Positions 53,443 through 61,787 of a stretch of 64,000 bases of DNA are shown here, piece after piece (the first letter of the stretch is position 1; each line of letters starts with the position of its first letter). The translations under genes were made by a program, and so were the position numbers. The notes under the pieces were generated by a model, which did no database searches, was not told where the DNA came from, and saw only the letters and a list, made by a program, of their open reading frames with translations. The stretch is from Gammaproteobacteria bacterium. GTDB taxonomy: Bacteria > Pseudomonadota > Gammaproteobacteria > Pseudomonadales > Pseudohongiellaceae. The stretch lies in contig JAJFKE010000049.1 of NCBI GenBank assembly GCA_021773355.1, forward strand, positions 1 to 64,000, written 5' to 3'.

Positions 53443-55015
53443 TAGTTATTCCACTCTGTGACAGCGCAGTCTGAGACGAGATATTATTTTTGAGCCCTGT
53501 GGCATAGCGCATGATCTCATGTTCTTCAATTTCATCGCCCTCCAACACACCAGTAATTTCGCCGTGATACATGACCGCGACACGATGAGACAAGCCTATA
53601 ACCTCGGTAATATCCGAGGAGACAAGAATAAGGGAGTGGCCGGAAGCTATTAGTTGGGCAATAAAATGGTAGATCTGGCTCTTCGTTCCAATATCGATTC
53701 CTCTAGTGGGCTCGTCGATAATGATGATACTTGGTTCTGCCTCAAGAATTTTTGCCAGCAACAACTTCTGCTGATTACCGCCAGATAAGTTTCCCGCCGC
53801 TATTGAACTGTCTTTCATGCGAATATCAAAAGTCTTGATGGCTTTTTCGAAGGCTGCTTGTTCTTGTTTAGTATCGATAAATAGGCGAGATATTTTGTGC
53901 AGGGAGAACAAGGAAAAATTAAAAGCCAGGCCCTTCTCCAACAACAAGCCACTGCCTTTCCTATCCTTGGTCAGGTAGGCAATGCCTTTATCCCTGGCGC
54001 TAGAGAGTTGCTTAAAACAAACCTGCTCTCCGCGAACCTCGACATGGCCTGTGTTATCTCGAGCTGCTTTTCGAAGACCCAACACCGTTTCCATTAATGC
54101 AGTACGCCCGGAACCGACCAAGCCTGAAAAACCAAGCACTTCGCCCCTCTTTAACTCAAAACTGATCGGGTTTATATTGCCAGGCATGGTTAAGTTGGTG
54201 ACACGTAATGCCACTTCATCGCTAACCGATGGCTTGGGAATATTCGGAAACAAGGAACTTATTTCTCGCCCAACCATCAGTCGCGCCATGTCATCCTTGC
54301 TTAGCTCTTTCGCTGGATAGTGCCCCACTAAGGCTCCATCTCGCAATATGGTAATCACATCTGCTATTTGTTCAATTTCATCCAATTTATGCGAGATAAA
54401 AACAATGGCCACTCCCTGCGCCAGCAATCTGTCAACAAGCTCAAACAATACCTGACTCTCTTGTTGAGTCAGCACCGCAGTCGGTTCGTCCAGTATTAAC
54501 ACCCGCGCATTCTTCGCTTGCGCCTTGGCGATTTCCACCATCTGTTTTGCCGATACAGCCAGATCCTGCATTGCCGAGTCCGGATTAATATCGCTATGCA
54601 GTACCTGCAGGTATTGCAGCGATTTTGCGCGCATGGTTTTTTTATCGAGGAGGAAGACGCCAGATATCTCATTACCAAGAAATATATTCTCTGCCACGCT
54701 TAGTTGTTCGGCGAGATTGAACTCCTGGTGAATCAGTACTACGCCGGCGCGCTCCGCAATTTCATTATCCCAATGACCGAGCGGTGCTGGCCCCTCACCA
54801 TCGACGCCTAAACATAATTCACCGGCACTCAGTTGTTCGAAACCTGAAAGAAGCTTAACCAGAGTAGATTTGCCGGCACCGTTCTCACCCAGTACGGCAT
54901 GAACTTCGCCCGCGCGTAAATCCAGGTCTATGCCATGCAATACCTCTACAGTCCCAAAAGACTTGCAAAGGTTTTTCGCCGAAAGAACTACTTTATTATT
55001 TTTATTCTCAGGCAT
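53429..55015 (-). CDS. sugar ABC transporter ATP-binding protein (RbsA/MglA-like)
   Basis: The duplicated-cassette ATPase has about 528 residues if the ATG at 55015 is used; an ATG at 55042 lies inside the upstream sulfatase gene. The first half has Walker A GENGAGKSTLVKLL, an altered signature VSAKQMVEIAKA and ILDEPTAVLT. The second half has GLVGSGRTALMETVL and LSGGNQQKLLLAKIL with IIDEPTRGID. This two-domain form serves class-2 carbohydrate importers. It overlaps the permease gene by 14 bases and starts 8 bases after the sulfatase stop. Confidence 0.92.
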   Translation of the reverse strand: MPENKNNKVVLSAKNLCKSFGTVEVLHGIDLDLRAGEVHAVLGENGAGKSTLVKLLSGFEQLSAGELCLGVDGEGPAPLGHWDNEIAERAGVVLIHQEFNLAEQLSVAENIFLGNEISGVFLLDKKTMRAKSLQYLQVLHSDINPDSAMQDLAVSAKQMVEIAKAQAKNARVLILDEPTAVLTQQESQVLFELVDRLLAQGVAIVFISHKLDEIEQIADVITILRDGALVGHYPAKELSKDDMARLMVGREISSLFPNIPKPSVSDEVALRVTNLTMPGNINPISFELKRGEVLGFSGLVGSGRTALMETVLGLRKAARDNTGHVEVRGEQVCFKQLSSARDKGIAYLTKDRKGSGLLLEKGLAFNFSLFSLHKISRLFIDTKQEQAAFEKAIKTFDIRMKDSSIAAGNLSGGNQQKLLLAKILEAEPSIIIIDEPTRGIDIGTKSQIYHFIAQLIASGHSLILVSSDITEVIGLSHRVAVMYHGEITGVLEGDEIEEHEIMRYATGLKNNISSQTALSQSGITNAKA

Positions 55016-55023
55016 TTTAGCTA

Positions 55024-56355
55024 CTAATTCGGGCGGTTCCACATATCTTGCAATACTGTGCTGCCAAGTTCAGCTTGACCACGCCGAAGCAGGTCGCGCA
55101 TATAAGTCACCACTTCGGGAAACTCCCGTGTGTAGCTAAAGGTTTCAGAAGGATCGCGCTGAACATCAAATAAAAGACCGGTCGGGCCGTAATAGGAATT
55201 GGGATTATCGAAGCTGGTAACAGCTGCTCGATAACTCGATTCCACCACTAGTTTCCATTGCCCACTACGCACACCGGCTATTCGATCCTTATCAAATAAA
55301 TACAGTGCTTCGTGTGGTGAGTTGGCGGACTCCACCAACATTGGAAGAATATCCTTGCCATCGATTGTCCTGTCGCTGGGCAGTGTGCCGCCGGCAAGCT
55401 TTACCAACGTCGGAAAAATATCAATATTCATGGCAGGCTCATTGGATACCACGCCGCCAGGAATCGTGCCGGGCCATTTGGCGATAAACGGAACACGCTG
55501 GCCTCCTTCCCATGAACTTCCCTTGCGGTTGCGAAAGGGGCCGGGGCTTCCCTCAAACCAGGGACCGTTGTCAGAAGTAAATAGCACCAGAGTATTTTCA
55601 GCCAGGCCCAGGCGATCGAGGGTAGCTAGAATTTCCCCCACGCTCCAATCGATAGTTTCAACAACATCACCATACAAACCGGCCTCGGACTGGCCACTGA
55701 AACGGTTGGACACATACAGTGGCACATGAGGAAATGTATGGGGCATATACAGGAAAAACGGATCGTCTCGATTGCTCTCTATAAAGCGAATCGCCTCGTT
55801 AGTATAACGTTCCGTCAAAGTATTCTGATTTACCGGGTCCTCGATCACCTGCTGCTGGCGATAAAGTTCTAAAGGCGTCATATCATTGCTATGTAGCACG
55901 CCGAAGAATTCGTCGAAGCCTTGATGAACGGGCGACCAATCCACCCTGCTGCCCAGATGCCACTTGCCAAATAAGGCGGTTTTATAACCCAGCGATTGCA
56001 GAGATTCCGCTAAGGTAATTTCGTCATCGGCAAGATGGATTTCATTAGTGGGTCGCGCAACATCGTTAACCAAATCCAAACGTATCGGATAACGACCCGT
56101 GAGTAATCCACCCCTTGCGGCCGTACAGACGTTGGCGCTTGAGTAGAAACTATCCAGGCGCGCGCCTTCCAAGGCCATGCGATCGAGATTGGGCGTTTTA
56201 ATTAAGCTGGACCCATAGACACCTAGGTCGCCATAGCCCAAATCATCGGCCATGATGACTATAAAATTGGGAGGACTACTGGAGTCCTGAGCATACAAGC
56301 TGCCGGTTAATGTCGTTGCAGCTAACAGCGCCAAGCCAATTGATAGTCGTCCCAT
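55024..56355 (-). CDS. exported type I sulfatase
   Basis: The 443-residue protein has a signal peptide (to LYAQ). The sulfatase fold is shown by IVIMADDLGYGDLGVYG (metal ligands), NVCTAARGGLLTGRYP, FGKWHLG and FTSDNGPW. The active-site Cys, converted to formylglycine, is in C-T-A-A-R. This is the less common C-x-A-x-R form in place of C-x-P-x-R. It would hydrolyse sulfate esters, likely of carbohydrates, in the periplasm. It lies directly upstream of a sugar ABC transporter on the same strand. Confidence 0.92.
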   Translation of the reverse strand: MGRLSIGLALLAATTLTGSLYAQDSSSPPNFIVIMADDLGYGDLGVYGSSLIKTPNLDRMALEGARLDSFYSSANVCTAARGGLLTGRYPIRLDLVNDVARPTNEIHLADDEITLAESLQSLGYKTALFGKWHLGSRVDWSPVHQGFDEFFGVLHSNDMTPLELYRQQQVIEDPVNQNTLTERYTNEAIRFIESNRDDPFFLYMPHTFPHVPLYVSNRFSGQSEAGLYGDVVETIDWSVGEILATLDRLGLAENTLVLFTSDNGPWFEGSPGPFRNRKGSSWEGGQRVPFIAKWPGTIPGGVVSNEPAMNIDIFPTLVKLAGGTLPSDRTIDGKDILPMLVESANSPHEALYLFDKDRIAGVRSGQWKLVVESSYRAAVTSFDNPNSYYGPTGLLFDVQRDPSETFSYTREFPEVVTYMRDLLRRGQAELGSTVLQDMWNRPN

Positions 56356-56436
56356 GATCTGTTTCCTCGCGGGCAGATCTGTTCGATTCTGCCGATTACG
56401 TTTCCATCGCAGTGTAGCTTGAAATAGCAGTTGCCA

Positions 56437-58443
56437 CTAATTCCCCGTGCCTGGCATAACCTCAAAACTGGAATCGAAGCTGACTAGAACCGAGTTTAGC
56501 TGCAACAATACTGCCTGATTACCAGTTACCGTACCTACTCCGGCCTGTAGCTGAGAGGCCAGTGTCGCCTGACCCATTATCACCGTCTCCAGATCGCTGC
56601 GATTCATGCTGATGGTAACGTCAGCATCGTCGGCCACATAACCTTCAATATTGGACAGCGTGCCTCCACTCATTTCTATGACAAAACTCTGTTCGGTATC
56701 GGGGGAAATAAAATTAATGCTGAAGTTCAGCGAATCAGCCAGCTGGCTGTCAACACGGGTGGCCATCGCATCCCACCACTGCGTAGTGGTCATCGCCCTG
56801 GCCAGGCTAGGACTGGCGCCTCGCGCTGCAGCCACCGCGGGTGCGCCGTTTCGCAGCTCCTGCGCTGAGGAAAGAAACACATTACGCATGCTGGCACTTT
56901 CGTATTGATAGCCCAGTTGTTCGAACACCGCGGCGAGTAAATCTTTCGCTGCCTGGTTTTGTGGTTCTGCATAAACCAGTTTATTCAGAATCTCCATCGC
57001 CAGTCGGTACTCACCCCGCTCATGCAGGGCCTGTCCACGCGAGATTATGGCAGCGCTTCCTCCCATCATTTCCACATACAGTGGTGCCGAATCTGATGGA
57101 GACAGTGGAGCTAGTGTTGCGGGGTTTCCATCCCAATATCCAAGATAGCGGTTGAGTACGGCCCGAGAATTGTGAAATTCTGAACCATGGTACTGCCGTG
57201 CACTCCATTGCTGCCCTAGACTTTCCGGCACCTTGTATTCATTGTGAATCTCGTTAATGGTGACGCCCTGATTGGCCAGATTCAAAACCTGATTATTGAG
57301 ATTGGCATAGGCGTCACGTTGCGTTCGCATGACTTGTTGAATGCGTTCGTTGCCCCAGCGCGGCCAATTGTGTGACGAAACCAGAACTTCGGCCTCTTGG
57401 CCAAAACGATACAGTGCTTCATTTATTTGTTTGGACCACTGCAGTGCATCCCTTACCAATGCTCCACGCAAGGTGTAGACATTATGAATGGTAGCGGTAA
57501 TATTTTCCGCCGCCCAAAATACCTTCTGATCGGGAAACCAGGTGTTCATTTCAGCCGGCGCTTCGGTGCCTGGTGTGTTTTGGAAAACCAGACGCACGCC
57601 GTCGATGACATGTTCCTCGAACTCATCCTCGATAACCAGTGTGGGGGCGATCAGGCCTGTAGTGCCCGCTGCCAAGGCTTTGCCAATTGCAGAGTCCACC
57701 TGACCAAAGGGATCAGATGGAATTCCCCGTCCATATTGCAGACCCGCGCGCCGCGACATGGCATTGCCGGCGTAGACATTCTCCGCAATCGCTTCCTGCA
57801 TGAATCCCAAAGGCGCGATGACTTGCACAGTTCCCGTCTGCACATCTTCTTCACTAATTACGCCACGTACTCCACCAAAGTGATCGATATGTGAATGTGA
57901 ATAAATAACGGCACGTACCGGTAACTCTCCAAGTTGTTCGTTCGCCAGCGCCAAGGCTGCGGATGCTGTCTGTGTGGTCAAAAGCACATCGAACAGTATC
58001 CATCCGCTATCGCCCTTTACCAACGTCATATTGGCCAGATCGAAACCGCGCACCTGATAAATAAAGTCCGGCACCACCTCATACAAACCATAGTTCATGT
58101 TCAGCGTTGCCTGCCTCTGCAGCGAGGGATGAATGCTGTCGAACTCGCTTCCCTCTAACAGGAAATCATAGCGCGTCATATCCCAGACCACGCGACCATT
58201 CGCCGCTAGAATCTGGCGCGAGCCTGGCTCGGCGATAAAGCCGCGCCGAGATTCCTCGAAATCACGTTGGTCATCGAAGGGTAAACCCTCGCGCAGCTCA
58301 CTCTGCAATTGAGAGGTATATCTGCTAGCGCCGAACCCCTTAGGATTAAAATGGTCTTGTGCTAAAGCGACTAGGACCCAAAGACTCAGTGCGAAAACAA
58401 TAGCTGATTTTCCGGCAACGCGGATACTGAAGTAACGTGACAT
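56437..58443 (-). CDS. alkyl/aryl sulfatase, SdsA-like type III, exported
   Basis: The 668-residue protein has a signal peptide (about 12-28). The metallo-beta-lactamase domain carries two-zinc motifs such as VIYSHSHIDHFGGVRG and FPDQKVFWAAENI. A central alkyl-sulfatase dimerisation region and a C-terminal SCP2-like domain follow (YVADDADVTISMNRSDLETVIMG), the SdsA1 layout. It would hydrolyse primary or secondary alkyl sulfates. It is on the same strand as the type I sulfatase, 81 bases upstream of it. Confidence 0.92.
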   Translation of the reverse strand: MSRYFSIRVAGKSAIVFALSLWVLVALAQDHFNPKGFGASRYTSQLQSELREGLPFDDQRDFEESRRGFIAEPGSRQILAANGRVVWDMTRYDFLLEGSEFDSIHPSLQRQATLNMNYGLYEVVPDFIYQVRGFDLANMTLVKGDSGWILFDVLLTTQTASAALALANEQLGELPVRAVIYSHSHIDHFGGVRGVISEEDVQTGTVQVIAPLGFMQEAIAENVYAGNAMSRRAGLQYGRGIPSDPFGQVDSAIGKALAAGTTGLIAPTLVIEDEFEEHVIDGVRLVFQNTPGTEAPAEMNTWFPDQKVFWAAENITATIHNVYTLRGALVRDALQWSKQINEALYRFGQEAEVLVSSHNWPRWGNERIQQVMRTQRDAYANLNNQVLNLANQGVTINEIHNEYKVPESLGQQWSARQYHGSEFHNSRAVLNRYLGYWDGNPATLAPLSPSDSAPLYVEMMGGSAAIISRGQALHERGEYRLAMEILNKLVYAEPQNQAAKDLLAAVFEQLGYQYESASMRNVFLSSAQELRNGAPAVAAARGASPSLARAMTTTQWWDAMATRVDSQLADSLNFSINFISPDTEQSFVIEMSGGTLSNIEGYVADDADVTISMNRSDLETVIMGQATLASQLQAGVGTVTGNQAVLLQLNSVLVSFDSSFEVMPGTGN

Positions 58444-58503
58444 GGGTTCTCCCCCTTAGGACTCCAACAATAAACTAGTAGACTCTCATAAAAGCACAGG
58501 CCA

Positions 58504-58540
58504 TAAAAAAGCCAAGGCGTTAGACTAAACCCCTTGGCTT
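58504..58540 (-). terminator. Rho-independent terminator of the TPR gene
   Basis: On the minus strand AAGCCAAGG pairs with CCTTGGCTT around a 14-base loop (58509-58540), followed by a TTTTTTA run (58504-58510). It lies 60 bases after the stop of the TPR protein gene and before the sulfatase gene. Confidence 0.85.
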
Positions 58541-58601
58541 TCCTAGATATCAGACAAAGCTGAACCAAGTCTTTAAGATCTGATTCCCTTGCCAGCTGCA
58601 A

Positions 58602-60269
58602 TCACAGTCGCGAACGCGTAATTTCCACATCTGCGTTGCGGAAATAAGACTTGAATTGTCTTTCGACAATTTTCGCTTCCTGTGTCTTACCTTGTGCTTC
58701 CAGTGCCTGAAACAGTCCAAAGGTAGTCCAGCCATTTTGCTGATTCCAAATCAGGTCTTCACGATAGACTTCTTCAGCCTCAGCGGCACGGCCGGCATCA
58801 AGAAGTACTGCGCCCAAGTACAAGCGCATAGATTGGGACCAGTCCGGCGGCTCGGTGTAATTAAGATTATCTTCTAAGTCGATGGCCATATTGTAGTGAA
58901 CAATGGCAGCATCCAGATTGCCCTTAGCTTCTTCAATTTCACCCTGCAGCGCGTGAGCCGCGAGGTTTAGTACATGTGAAGCTGGAGTTGGACCGACACC
59001 GGTGTCGTCGACGTTATCCGCAGACATTTGCGTGCGGATATTTGCCAGCTCAGTTTCTGCCAAGGGTAAATGACCCTTAGCCACATGGGCACTACCCTTT
59101 ACGTAGCTCCACATGCCATCGAGATAAGGCGTTCCGCTGTGACTTTGCTGGGCACTATGTAGCTTGTCGTACTTACCGAATACTTTGTCCACTATCCAGG
59201 AATGGGCAACCCGCTTCTGTCCGCGATTGACGGCTTCAACGGCTACGCCAACACTATCAGCACCGCGCTGGGCAGCGGCTGCAGCTTCTGCATAGTTGCC
59301 TTGCAACAGATTGGCATAACGGACGAAGTCCAAGGCGTGAGGTGCGTGGGCCTTATGTGACAAACCGTAGGTGCCAATATTTGGGAAATTGGTGTCGCCC
59401 CAGATTTCGGCGAACTGCAGGTCGACGATCTGTGAACGCTCGTTGATATCGATCGCTTTCTCGTATTCACCAACACGAAGGTAGATGTGTCCAGGCATAT
59501 GTACCATGTGGCCTGAAATGGGCAGGGTGCCTTCCAACTTCTGAGCGGCCGGCATGGCCAGTTCAGGCTGGTCCGATGCTTCCATCAGATGGATATACAG
59601 GTGGTTTGCACCGGGATGGTCGTGCTCTGAACGCATCGCGGATTCGAGCGCCGCCTGCGCTTCCGCCGTACCGGGCTTCGCTGAGCCATCGGCCTCCCAG
59701 TAATCCCAGCGAGTAGTGTTCATATAAGACTCACCAAAGATAGTGGCTATGTCGGCATCGTCGGGGTACTTCGCGTGGAGATTGCGCATGGCATCGACGA
59801 AAGCAAAATCCCGCTCTCTGTTATCTGGAATCGCATCCTTGTTGTAGAGCACAAACAAGGCATTGATCATGTCTCTTTCGACCTGGCTGCCGTTGTTCGC
59901 CAGAGACAAGGCTTTGCGAATCGCTGCCAGACCTGCACCATTGGGATCATCTGGCAGACTTGCATAACGGCTATTGGGATTCGGTCCCGCCGCGTGCGCC
60001 AATCCAAAGTAGGGCATTGGGCTATCTGGATCCAGTCGCGAGGCTTCCTGATAGGAGGCTATGGATTCTGGAAAGTAGAAACCCCAGGCCATACGCAGGC
60101 CCTGATCAAAGAATGCCTGAGCCTCTGCCGAATCCGTGATAATCGGACGGCTATAAGTTCCACCACCGGGAACCATCACAGCCAGAGCTTCATCGCTCTG
60201 CGCCAACAGATTCATCTGTGGTACTAGTATTGCGGCTGCCACTGCAACCAATGTGATCATTTTTCGCAT
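58602..60269 (-). CDS. exported TPR-repeat protein
   Basis: With the ATG at 60269 the protein has about 555 residues and a normal signal peptide (MRKMITLVAVAAAILVP, ending LLAQ). An ATG at 60284 and TTG at 60305 are alternatives. Repeated helical hairpins of TPR type follow, such as FPESIASYQEASRLDPDSPMPYFGLA, EYEKAIDINERSQ and AIVHYNMAIDLED. In between lie DxH-like segments (EHDHPGANHLYIHLMEAS and HMVHMPGHIYLRV). It is of the kind often seen in marine gammaproteobacteria, with no assigned reaction. It is divergent from the selenoprotein operon and ends in a clear terminator. Confidence 0.85.
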   Translation of the reverse strand: MRKMITLVAVAAAILVPQMNLLAQSDEALAVMVPGGGTYSRPIITDSAEAQAFFDQGLRMAWGFYFPESIASYQEASRLDPDSPMPYFGLAHAAGPNPNSRYASLPDDPNGAGLAAIRKALSLANNGSQVERDMINALFVLYNKDAIPDNRERDFAFVDAMRNLHAKYPDDADIATIFGESYMNTTRWDYWEADGSAKPGTAEAQAALESAMRSEHDHPGANHLYIHLMEASDQPELAMPAAQKLEGTLPISGHMVHMPGHIYLRVGEYEKAIDINERSQIVDLQFAEIWGDTNFPNIGTYGLSHKAHAPHALDFVRYANLLQGNYAEAAAAAQRGADSVGVAVEAVNRGQKRVAHSWIVDKVFGKYDKLHSAQQSHSGTPYLDGMWSYVKGSAHVAKGHLPLAETELANIRTQMSADNVDDTGVGPTPASHVLNLAAHALQGEIEEAKGNLDAAIVHYNMAIDLEDNLNYTEPPDWSQSMRLYLGAVLLDAGRAAEAEEVYREDLIWNQQNGWTTFGLFQALEAQGKTQEAKIVERQFKSYFRNADVEITRSRL

Positions 60270-60479
60270 AAATCCAAACCCCATTAACTTACTGATTTTA
60301 TTCAACTATTTTATAATTTTTGCCGGTATTGTCTATTGACGTTTTATGTCTGCGCTAGCCGTCATAGAATGGACGGTGGCAGCCCAAAGCCGCCCTGCAG
60401 TATACCTCATTGCTGCCAAAGTGGCGTGTTTGCGGACATTTTTCAGGCAATAATTGACACTCATCAAGAGATTCTAACT

Positions 60480-61118
60480 ATGACAGAGCTTGTACTGGAC
60501 GTATTCACGGACTACGTCTGACCCTGGTGTTATCTCAGTACCGTGAGTATTGAAAAACTGCAGGCAAATTATCCCATTCGCACGCGCTGGATTCACTTTC
60601 CTCTGCACCCCGAAACACCGCCGCAGGGCAAATCCCTAGCAGAATTATTTGCTGGCCGAGACATCACACCCATGCGCGAGAGAATGAAGGCATTGATGGC
60701 GGAGGCAGGATTGGACTACGGTGAGCGTAGTCACACTTACAATAGCCGCCTCGCCCAGGAATTGGGCAAATGGGCTGACAGCCAAATAGGCGGGGAAGCC
60801 ATCCATGATGCCTTATATAGAGCCTATTTCGTCGACAATAAAAACATCGGCGAAGTGGATGAATTGATGTCTATTGCTGAATCCGTAGGACTGAGTGGCA
60901 GCGAGGCGCGCCGGGTAATTGAAAATCGCGAGTTCAAAGGCGCAGTAGATGAAGACTGGCAACGTTCTCGAGAAGTTGGCGTGACTGGTGTTCCCGCATT
61001 CTACGGCAATGACTTAGTGGTGGTTGGATGCCAGCCCTATGAAACCCTGGAAAAATTCGTGCTACATCTACTGGAAATGAATTCCGCAAAAAACTCCGCA
61101 AAACAAGAGGAACAATAA
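60480..61118 (+). CDS. DsbA/FrnE-family oxidoreductase, selenoprotein (UPWC) with in-frame TGA
   Basis: The frame from ATG 60480 (AAGAG at 60466-60470) is interrupted by TGA at 60519-60521 and continues without other stops to 61118. If TGA is read as selenocysteine the protein has 212 residues and begins MTELVLDVFTDYV-U-PWCYLS, so U14 is the first residue of the CPWC motif universal in FrnE-like DsbA proteins. The helical insert (about 60-170) follows, then the cis-Pro loop TGVPAFYGND. A stem-loop 13-26 bases after the TGA could be the SECIS. It would be a cytoplasmic thiol-disulfide enzyme with raised reactivity. Its stop overlaps the next ATG by one base. The alternative is a nonsense mutation, which is less likely at this exact codon. 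Confidence 0.85.
60534..60547 (+). promoter_or_regulatory. candidate bacterial SECIS stem-loop
   Basis: CTCA (60534-60537) and TGAG (60544-60547) form a stem with a loop GTACCG. Flanking bases can extend it with a bulge (TAT and TAT). The loop G lies 17 bases after the TGA, within the window normally used by SelB in bacteria (about 16-37), and the loop starts GU. The stem is short, so this is a candidate only. Confidence 0.5.
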
Positions 61119-61783
61119 TGAGCGCCAGAACTGCATTGATTAGCTGTGTAGATCGATACATGGGCCCGGCAATAAAGGAAAAATTCGAAGAATTGGGAAT
61201 TACGGTAGTAGGTGGCGATTCCCCCATGCGCAGCGAAGTTGAAGTTAAAGACTTGGTAGATCGCGCCGGAGAAATCCATATTCTGGTTGCCAATTTGGCG
61301 GAACCGCCCATGACCGGCCCGGTGCAGAATATTCAGAATGACGACTGGAATAAATTATTCGATTCGCTGGTGCATCCATTGATGTATCTGGTGCGTGCAG
61401 TCACGCCACAAATGCTGGAAAGAAAATCCGGGAAAATTATTGCCATCACCAGTGCAGCCCCGCTAAGAGGAATTCCCAATAACGCTGCCTACTGCTCGGC
61501 TAGAGGCGCACAGAATGGATTTATAAAGGCTGTTGGCCTGGAGCTGGCGCGAAGCAATATTCAAGTCAATGCTATCGCACAGAACTATATAAACAATAAC
61601 ACTTATTATCCGGACGATATTCTGGATAACGAAAAATTTCTGGAACACCTTAAACGCAATGTACCCACTAACAAAATTGGCGCCGCAAGTGAAACGGCAC
61701 AGCTAGCAGCCTATCTCGCGAGAGAGGACAGCAAGCATATGGTTGCCCAGCTTATTCCCTTGGCGGGTGGATGGGCCAGCTAA
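61118..61783 (+). CDS. SDR-related protein with halohydrin dehalogenase signatures
   Basis: The 221-residue protein has an SDR-like fold but no TGxxxGIG cofactor motif. Its active site reads Ser112, Tyr125 and Arg129 (TSAAPLRGIP to YCSAR), the S-x12-Y-x3-R spacing of halohydrin dehalogenases (HheC: Ser132, Tyr145, Arg149), where Arg replaces the SDR Lys. The N-terminus has S-x4-Y-x-G (residues 9-16) in the place of the T-x4-F-x-G halide-site motif, and AQNYINNN matches the HheC PNYL halide loop. It may interconvert halohydrins and epoxides or act on other epoxides. It is translated with the selenoprotein (TAATG overlap) and is convergent with the acyl-CoA ligase gene. Confidence 0.75.
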   Translation: MSARTALISCVDRYMGPAIKEKFEELGITVVGGDSPMRSEVEVKDLVDRAGEIHILVANLAEPPMTGPVQNIQNDDWNKLFDSLVHPLMYLVRAVTPQMLERKSGKIIAITSAAPLRGIPNNAAYCSARGAQNGFIKAVGLELARSNIQVNAIAQNYINNNTYYPDDILDNEKFLEHLKRNVPTNKIGAASETAQLAAYLAREDSKHMVAQLIPLAGGWAS

Positions 61784-61787
61784 ATTA

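Noticed and set aside
60519..60521. TGA as an ordinary nonsense mutation making a pseudogene
   Set aside because: It falls exactly on the redox Cys codon, the rest of the frame is intact, no ribosome site serves a restart at GTG 60543, and the downstream gene overlaps the stop.
60336..60521. 60-codon frame upstream that ends at the TGA, read as a separate small gene
   Set aside because: Only its last 14 codons (from ATG 60480) look protein-like. The earlier codons have no ribosome site or conservation signal.
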